Shown here: positions 15,364 through 19,630 of the stretch, piece after piece | Layout: every line of letters starts with the position of its first letter | Numbering within the stretch: position 1 is the stretch's first letter | Assembly (NCBI GenBank): GCA_003242205.1 | Contig: QGUR01000043.1 | Location: 1 to 19,630 of the forward strand | Length of the DNA: 19,630 bases | Origin: Chloroflexota bacterium | GTDB lineage: Bacteria > Chloroflexota > Anaerolineae > Aggregatilineales > Phototrophicaceae | Reading direction: 5' to 3' | Notes under the pieces: generated by a model | What the model saw: the letters and a program-made list of their open reading frames with translations, nothing else | Told to the model about the DNA's origin: nothing | The model's database searches: none | Program-made: the position numbers and the translations under genes

Positions 15364-15765
15364 TCAGGCGTCTGCCTGCTCTGCCTGCGGCTTCTTCTTG
15401 CCTTCGCCGGGGCCGGGGGATGGATAGCGAGTCTTCGGGCTAACCGGCGCGGCGGCAGCACGGGCAGCTTCCGCTTCGGCGACGAGCGCTTCCAGCGACT
15501 CGCCCTTACGCAGACGGGCGAAGCGGTCGAGCGTGCCGGTGCGGCGCAGGATAGTGGCGACAGAGTCGGTCGGCTGCGCGCCGACGCTCAGCCAGTACAG
15601 GACGCGCGCCTCGTTGACTTCGTCGGTCGACGGGCGGGTGCGCGGGTTGTAATGGCCCACGATTTCAATGAAATCACCATCGCGCGGGCTGCGCTGATCG
15701 GTGACTACGATACGGTAGCTCGGCTGTTTCTTGAGGCCGACACGGCGAAGTCGAATACGGACCAT
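15364..15765 (-). CDS. rpsP: 30S ribosomal protein S16
   Basis: Component of the 30S body needed for subunit assembly. Residues 1-85 match the S16 fold (MVRIRLRRVGLKKQPSYRIVVTDQRSPRDGDFIEIVGHYNPRT; DSVATILRRTGT). The remaining 48 residues are a low-complexity tail (Ala/Glu-rich, then SPGPGEGKKKPQAEQADA) that makes the protein longer than the usual 80-100 residues. A gaggag ribosome site lies 11 bases upstream of the ATG. It follows ffh by 100 bases and precedes khpA and rimM, the conserved order. Confidence 0.97.
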   Translation of the reverse strand: MVRIRLRRVGLKKQPSYRIVVTDQRSPRDGDFIEIVGHYNPRTRPSTDEVNEARVLYWLSVGAQPTDSVATILRRTGTLDRFARLRKGESLEALVAEAEAARAAAAPVSPKTRYPSPGPGEGKKKPQAEQADA

Positions 15766-15865
15766 TTGTTATTCTGCTCCTCAGAATATGCGCTCCCATG
15801 CACCCGATGGGCGGGGAGCCACTGGCACGAAAAACGTGACTCAGTTGCGGAAGGGGGCCGTCACC

Positions 15866-17206
15866 CTAGCGCATCAGGCCAGGCGGTATGCCACCCGGAA
15901 AACCGGGGAACCGGCCTTTACGAACCTGGCCCATAAGTTTCTGCATATCGCTAAACTGTTTGAGCACGTCGTTGACGTCACGCACCTCAACCCCGCTGCC
16001 GGCGGCGACACGCTTCTTGCGGCTGGCGTTGAGGATTCGCGGGTTTTCACGCTCTTTCGGGGTCATCGAGTTGATGATTGCCTCGACCCGCTTGATCCGG
16101 CGTTCCAATTCTTCTTCGTCGATCTGGTCGCGGAAGCGGCTCATGCCGGGGATCATGCTCAGCAGCGACGCGAAGGAACCCATCTTGCGGATTTTCTGAA
16201 GCTGCTCCAGAAAGTCCTGCAGTGTGAACTGGTTTTCCAGCAGCTTCTTTTGCAGCCGCATGGCCTCGCGCTCGTCGAATGCCTCTTCGGCTTTCTCGAT
16301 GAGCGAAAGCACATCGCCCATGCCGAGAATGCGCGACGCCACACGATCGGGATGGAAGACTTCAAAGCCATCCATCTTTTCCGAAGTGCCGAGGAATTTG
16401 ATCGGCACGCCGGTCACCGCGCGCATGGAGAGCGCCGCGCCGCCGCGCGCATCGCCGTCGATCTTGGTCAGGATCAGGCCGGTGATGCCGAGGCGCTTGT
16501 TAAAGCCATCGGCAATGTTGACGGCTTCCTGACCGGTCATCGAGTCGGCCACGAGCAGGATTTCAGCCGGGTTGGAGCGTCGCTTGATTTCTTCAAGCTC
16601 GGCCATCAACTCTTCGTTGATCTGCAGGCGGCCCGCCGTGTCGATGATGACAACACCCGCGTTCTGTTCCTTCGCCTGCTTCAGGCCGCGCGTGACAATG
16701 TCCGGCGGCCTGGCCGTCGTGCCTTCTTCGTAGTAAGGCACATTGATCTGCTTGGCAAGCGTGACCAACTGATCGACGGCGGCAGGACGATAGGTGTCGG
16801 CTGCGATCAACAGCGGCTGGCGGCCATCACGCCGGAGTTGCAGCGCCAGCTTGGCGGCGGTCGTCGTTTTACCCGAACCCTGCAAACCAACCAGCATGAT
16901 GACATGCGGGCGCATGCTGCCGGAGAAATTCAGCCGGCCTCCTTCGCCCAGCGTCTCGATCAACTCCTCGTGGACGATCTTGACGACCTGCTGGCCCGGC
17001 TTCAGGCTTTTGGCGACTTCCGCGCCGATGGCCCGCTCTCGGACACGCTTGACGAAGTCCTTTACGACCGGGAGAGCGACATCGGCCTCAAGCAGCGCCA
17101 GTCGCACCTCGCGCATGGCCGTATCGACGTCCTGTTCCGTCAGTTTGCCAACACGCCCAAGGCGGTCAAAGGTGTCCTGAAGACGCTGTGTCAGATTCTC
17201 GAACAT
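15866..17206 (-). CDS. ffh: Signal recognition particle GTPase Ffh (SRP54)
   Basis: Binds signal sequences of nascent membrane and secreted proteins and, with SRP RNA and FtsY, delivers ribosomes to the translocon. The 446 residues carry the N domain (1-90), the GTPase domain with P-loop GLQGSGKTT at 108-116, DTYRPAA at 137-143, DTAGR at 189-193 and TKIDGDARGG at 247-256, and a methionine-bearing M domain from about 327 (MGSFASLLSMIPGM, then the SRP-RNA-binding helices with ERENPRILNASRKKRVAAGSG). It ends FPGGIPPGLMR, typical of the family. The ATG at 17206 has only a weak ribosome site. First gene of the ffh-rpsP-khpA-rimM operon. Confidence 0.98.
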   Translation of the reverse strand: MFENLTQRLQDTFDRLGRVGKLTEQDVDTAMREVRLALLEADVALPVVKDFVKRVRERAIGAEVAKSLKPGQQVVKIVHEELIETLGEGGRLNFSGSMRPHVIMLVGLQGSGKTTTAAKLALQLRRDGRQPLLIAADTYRPAAVDQLVTLAKQINVPYYEEGTTARPPDIVTRGLKQAKEQNAGVVIIDTAGRLQINEELMAELEEIKRRSNPAEILLVADSMTGQEAVNIADGFNKRLGITGLILTKIDGDARGGAALSMRAVTGVPIKFLGTSEKMDGFEVFHPDRVASRILGMGDVLSLIEKAEEAFDEREAMRLQKKLLENQFTLQDFLEQLQKIRKMGSFASLLSMIPGMSRFRDQIDEEELERRIKRVEAIINSMTPKERENPRILNASRKKRVAAGSGVEVRDVNDVLKQFSDMQKLMGQVRKGRFPGFPGGIPPGLMR

Positions 17207-17234
17207 GAACGAAAGATCGCTTCTTTAGCCCGTG

Positions 17235-17251
17235 ATGCGTGACCCACGCAT
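17235..17251. promoter_or_regulatory. Dyad at the ffh transcription start
   Basis: Perfect 7-bp inverted repeat atgcgtg-acc-cacgcat (arms 17235-17241 and 17245-17251). It overlaps the downstream edge of the -10 box and the predicted start point. It could be an operator or a 5' hairpin affecting the leader. Confidence 0.35.
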
Positions 17252-17278
17252 TGTAGTGGAGCGGGAACGTTACGTCAA
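17250..17278 (-). promoter_or_regulatory. Promoter of the ffh-rpsP-khpA-rimM operon
   Basis: On the minus strand TTGACG (17273-17278, 5 of 6 consensus) and TACAAT (17250-17255, 5 of 6) are separated by exactly 17 bases. Transcription would start near 17243, about 37 bases before the ffh ATG. Confidence 0.7.
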
Positions 17279-17310
17279 GGTAAGGTCAGCCGAAACACAG
17301 GCATGTTTGC

Positions 17311-17337
17311 GCGTCTCCGGCAGGGAGCGGCAGACGC
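17311..17337 (-). terminator. Possible hairpin downstream of the flavin reductase gene
   Basis: Arms gcgtctccg (17311-17319) and cggcagacgc (17328-17337) pair over 9 bp with a single-base bulge. It lies between the flavin reductase stop and the ffh promoter, where a terminator is expected. It lacks a U-tract. Confidence 0.3.
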
Positions 17338-17388
17338 TTGAAAAAGTGTCAGAAATGGGCGAGAGAAGCGGGCGTTATTCGAATTGCG

Positions 17389-17898
17389 CTAGGTGGTCGC
17401 GGGCAGGCGCTGCAACTCACGGTAGTCGCGATCGAAGTAAATGAGCGGCGCGTTATCCGTCTCTCGATGATACGTCGCCAGCACTTCGCCGATGTAGATC
17501 CAGTGTGTCACACCGTCGTAGGTGGCATACAGCCTGCAGTCGAGCCAGGCGATGGCTTCGCTGAGAAGAGGGCTTCCGGTTACTGCCTGTGTTAGCGGCA
17601 CGCCATCGAACCGGTCTTCGCCTTCGGCGAGCGGAATGCGTCCCGCGAAGCGGTCGGCGATGTACGCCTGATCGGCATGCAGAATCGACACGCCAAAATG
17701 ACCGGATTTTGCGATCAGCGAGCCGGTGCGTGTGTTCTTGAAAACCGACACGACGATCAACGGCGGCTCAAGGCAAAGCGAGGTAAAAGCGCTGACGGTC
17801 ATGCCGGCGCGTTCCTCGTCCAGTGCGGTTGTCACAACCGCCACACCGCTCGGCCACAACCGCAACGTATCTCGCATAGCCTGAGGATCAACAGTCAT
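17389..17898 (-). CDS. Flavin reductase-like (FMN-binding split barrel) protein
   Basis: A 169-residue member of the flavin reductase domain family (HpaC / NTA monooxygenase component B type), which bind FMN and often supply reduced flavin to a partner oxygenase. Family features: WPSGVAVVTT near 15-24, GMTVSAFTSLCLEPPLIVVSV near 32-52 (flavin-contacting segment), TGSLIAKSGHFGVSIL, and WLDCRLYATYDGVTHWIYIGEV near 118-139. ATG 17898 has gagg 6 bases upstream. No oxygenase gene is nearby, so the electron acceptor is unknown. A heme- or flavin-storage role is also possible for this fold. It appears to be a single-gene unit: hairpin downstream, dyad-covered -10 upstream. Confidence 0.88.
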   Translation of the reverse strand: MTVDPQAMRDTLRLWPSGVAVVTTALDEERAGMTVSAFTSLCLEPPLIVVSVFKNTRTGSLIAKSGHFGVSILHADQAYIADRFAGRIPLAEGEDRFDGVPLTQAVTGSPLLSEAIAWLDCRLYATYDGVTHWIYIGEVLATYHRETDNAPLIYFDRDYRELQRLPATT

Positions 17899-17932
17899 TC
17901 AAAACCTCATTCACGATGTAACAACACGACTA

Positions 17933-17951
17933 GGTACACTCACAGTATACC
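17933..17951. promoter_or_regulatory. Imperfect dyad over the -10 region of the flavin reductase gene
   Basis: ggtacac-tcaca-gtatacc: 7-base arms with one mismatch and a 5-base spacer. On the minus strand it contains TATACT (17944-17949, 5 of 6 -10 consensus), about 45 bases before the ATG. I could not find a good -35 at 16-18 bases, so the promoter itself is tentative. Confidence 0.3.
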
Positions 17952-18079
17952 GGATCGTAACACTGCAAACATTGTACGAAAGGACAGGTATTCTCACGCG
18001 GGACGGCCACAGATGAAAGCCGGACGGGCTTGGAACCGCTAAGCCCCTGCGAATCAGAATGCGTCGCTTGCCAGTTCCG

Positions 18080-18119
18080 CTTCTCCCCGTTCGTTGCGGA
18101 GAAGGAGTGGGGGATGAGG
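18080..18119. repeat. Candidate dispersed intergenic repeat with short hairpin
   Basis: The segment contains cttctcc (18080-18086) and ggagaag (18098-18104), a 7-bp inverted repeat with an 11-base loop, followed by gagtgggggatgagg. This purine-rich layout resembles short repeats scattered between genes in many GC-rich bacteria. Only one copy is in this window, so the call rests on resemblance. It sits just downstream of the metalloenzyme gene stop. Confidence 0.35.
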
Positions 18120-18139
18120 CGGGATTGACGCGCAATGCT

Positions 18140-19075
18140 CTACGGCGTGGAATCGCCCACTCCCTGCCCGACGAGCAGCGTCTGGATGCGTGGCGCGAAG
18201 TCGGTCAGTTTCTCAAACCCATCCGCGAATGCCTCTTTGCCGTGACCGATGATCAGAGTCGGCACTGGGTTTTCGGTATGTTTACTGTGGCTCAGGTCTT
18301 CCATATTGCCATGATCGCTGGTGACGAGCACCAGCCCTTCGTCATCGCGCCAGTGTTCCAGCACGCCCGCCATCACGCCGTCGAACAGTTCGAGGATACG
18401 CACGCCTTCTTCAAAGGGGCCGCGGTGGCCGATGACGTCGGTGTACCAGTGCGAGAAGAACGAAAAATCGTAGCGGCGCGAAAGTTCGACCAGTCGTTTG
18501 CCCGCTTCCCACGGTGTGTAAACCGGCGTGTCGGTGTAGCCGAGTTCCTTGCGCCAGCCGACGCCGATCCAGTCGACCGACAGCGCATCTCCATTGTAGA
18601 TGTGCGATTCTTCGAACAGCGGCAGGCCGGCCTCGTGCAGCGCCTGTTGGTAACTGGAGCGCAGGCGCTTGCCGCTGTTGATCGCCTCATGAAAGCGGGG
18701 CGGATAGGCTTCGAGCAGAGCGGCGGTTTTGTCCGCGGCGACCACCTGCTTGAAAATGTTGTCCTCTGCCAGAATTTTCCGGATAGCCTCGTTGGGGCGG
18801 GGGCCGTAGTGCTCCCCAATGAGCTGCGGCACATTGCGCCCGGTCAGGATGGCCGCCTGTCCGCTGGCGCTCTGTGGCCTGCCGGGGACGCCGAGACCTG
18901 CGTCGGTGGGAACAAAGATGGCGCGCTCGCTCTGCTGGCGGCCAATACCCGCCAGCCAGCGCCGCCCATTGGTGAGCGCTGTCAGCACGGGCATATCGGC
19001 GACGGCAAACGGATTGGTCTGCGGGTCATCCGCGCCCAGACCGACGCCATCGAGAAAGATCATGAGGATGTGCAT
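18140..19075 (-). CDS. Stand-alone metalloenzyme-domain protein (phosphoglycerate mutase / alkaline phosphatase superfamily)
   Basis: A 311-residue protein of the superfamily containing cofactor-independent phosphoglycerate mutase and phosphopentomutase. Metal-binding and catalytic motifs: MIFLD9GVG, S69-A-S-G-Q (aligning with the nucleophile motif S-x-x-G-H of the mutases), D213-V-I-G-H217, TSD254-H255-GNMED and H266 with NPVPTLIIG. It is far shorter than the bacterial mutase (about 510 residues) and lacks the large inserted transferase domain. It may thus be a phosphatase or act on another phosphorylated or sulfated substrate; mutase activity should not be assumed. Only 3 bases separate it from the thioredoxin-domain gene upstream, so the two are probably translated from one message. 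Confidence 0.85.
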   Translation of the reverse strand: MHILMIFLDGVGLGADDPQTNPFAVADMPVLTALTNGRRWLAGIGRQQSERAIFVPTDAGLGVPGRPQSASGQAAILTGRNVPQLIGEHYGPRPNEAIRKILAEDNIFKQVVAADKTAALLEAYPPRFHEAINSGKRLRSSYQQALHEAGLPLFEESHIYNGDALSVDWIGVGWRKELGYTDTPVYTPWEAGKRLVELSRRYDFSFFSHWYTDVIGHRGPFEEGVRILELFDGVMAGVLEHWRDDEGLVLVTSDHGNMEDLSHSKHTENPVPTLIIGHGKEAFADGFEKLTDFAPRIQTLLVGQGVGDSTP

Positions 19076-19078
19076 GTG

Positions 19079-19630
19079 TTATCCGGATACTGTCGAGCGA
19101 TTGTCGGTGACGATGGTTTCGAGTTCTTCAAATGTCGGCGGCGTGTGGCTGCGCCACGCTTCAATGCCGTTGCCACGGAAGATGATGAACTCCGGTGTAT
19201 AGGAAAATCCGTAGCGTTCGCGCAGTTCGCGCCCCGAGGGCGTGTGAATGTCGATTCGCAGCACATGGACGTCATCGCCGAAGTGCGCCCGCGTTTGCGA
19301 GACAAGCTCATCGACCATTCCGCGAACTGACATGCAACCGACGCAGTAGTTGCTGAAAAACTCGACCAGAGTCGGTTTGTCGCTCTGGATCAGCGCTTCG
19401 GCAGCTTCGACGCTATCAACGTCCGGTTCGCCGGGCCGGAGGAGAACCCAGCCTGTCGCAGCGGCGACGCCGAGTGCGATTGCCGCGATGCCAATGACCG
19501 TGCGGCGGACGCGCGCTCGCCAGAGCAGAAGGGTGGCTCCGACAATGGCGAGAAGGCTGAAAAGGATATAGCTAAACTGGTTGCTGAAACCAATTCCGAA
19601 CCCCACAAAACCTACTAAATACTGTATTGC
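19079..19630 (-). CDS. Membrane-anchored thioredoxin-domain protein (probably 5' partial)
   Basis: The C-terminal half is a thioredoxin fold with active-site motif C-V-G-C (C88 and C91 counted from the GTG at 19606) in VEFFSNYCVGCMSV, and a cis-proline TP138 in YGFSYTPEFIIF. The N-terminal half holds two hydrophobic helices (about 10-29 and 36-56) that place the redox domain outside the membrane. A GTG at 19606 could be the start, but its ribosome site is poor (agg only 4 bases away). The frame also stays open to the right edge and adds hydrophobic residues (IQYLVGF). I therefore treat the gene as running out of the window; it could be the end of a DsbD/CcdA-like membrane protein. Likely role: disulfide exchange outside the cytoplasm. 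Confidence 0.8.
   Translation of the reverse strand, partial: AIQYLVGFVGFGIGFSNQFSYILFSLLAIVGATLLLWRARVRRTVIGIAAIALGVAAATGWVLLRPGEPDVDSVEAAEALIQSDKPTLVEFFSNYCVGCMSVRGMVDELVSQTRAHFGDDVHVLRIDIHTPSGRELRERYGFSYTPEFIIFRGNGIEAWRSHTPPTFEELETIVTDNRSTVSG

Noticed and set aside
15766..15865. Possible terminator between ffh and rpsP (gtgac ... gtcac before gttttt on the minus strand)
   Set aside because: Only a 5-bp stem with a loop of about 19 bases, and the genes form a conserved operon; at most a weak attenuator.
15731..17242. 503-codon open frame on the plus strand
   Set aside because: Entirely antisense to ffh, whose motifs are unambiguous.
18059..19330. 423-codon open frame on the plus strand
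   Set aside because: Antisense to the metalloenzyme and thioredoxin genes; no family features.
1..19630. Mobile elements, integrases, tRNA or SRP RNA genes
   Set aside because: None seen: no transposase or recombinase motifs, no terminal repeats, no cloverleaf-like sequence, and no SRP RNA near ffh.

Overview
The window is about 60% GC and densely coded. It most resembles a chromosomal segment from a Chloroflexota bacterium, probably Anaerolineae-like. That placement is an inference from long Thr/Pro-rich extracytoplasmic linkers, repeated bacterial SH3 (SH3b) modules, a DUF5679-like zinc domain at the N-terminus of topoisomerase I, and an ffh-rpsP-KH-rimM cluster. I see no tRNA, rRNA, insertion sequence, integrase, phage gene, CRISPR array or toxin-antitoxin pair, and no gap without a gene exceeds about 255 bases.

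Left part (1-4150, plus strand): a membrane protein cut by the left edge (SH3b, SH3b, Thr/Pro linker, one membrane helix, internal zinc ribbon), glutamate formiminotransferase, and an M23 peptidase lipoprotein. They are closely packed and probably co-transcribed. They converge, across a GC-rich hairpin, on a minus-strand gene (4193-6334) for a secreted periplasmic-binding-like protein with added SH3b and CARDB domains and no permease nearby.

Middle (6500-9600): a well-formed promoter precedes an MBL-fold hydrolase gene, followed by greA, which ends at a strong terminator shared with a convergent minus-strand gene for an uncharacterised two-helix membrane protein.

Right part (9590-19630, all minus strand): read in the direction of transcription, a thioredoxin-domain membrane protein (open at the right edge) and a stand-alone phosphoglycerate-mutase-type metalloenzyme; a flavin reductase; the translation and protein-targeting operon ffh-rpsP-khpA-rimM with a near-consensus promoter; then dprA-manC-topA behind its own TTGACA promoter, ending at a classical terminator.

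Most genes are housekeeping: protein targeting, ribosome assembly, transcript cleavage, DNA topology, DNA uptake and sugar nucleotide supply. The less ordinary material is the envelope protein group on the left, the uncharacterised membrane protein, and several dyad-symmetric sites that overlap predicted promoters. I did not find convincing evidence of a wholly new multi-gene system.
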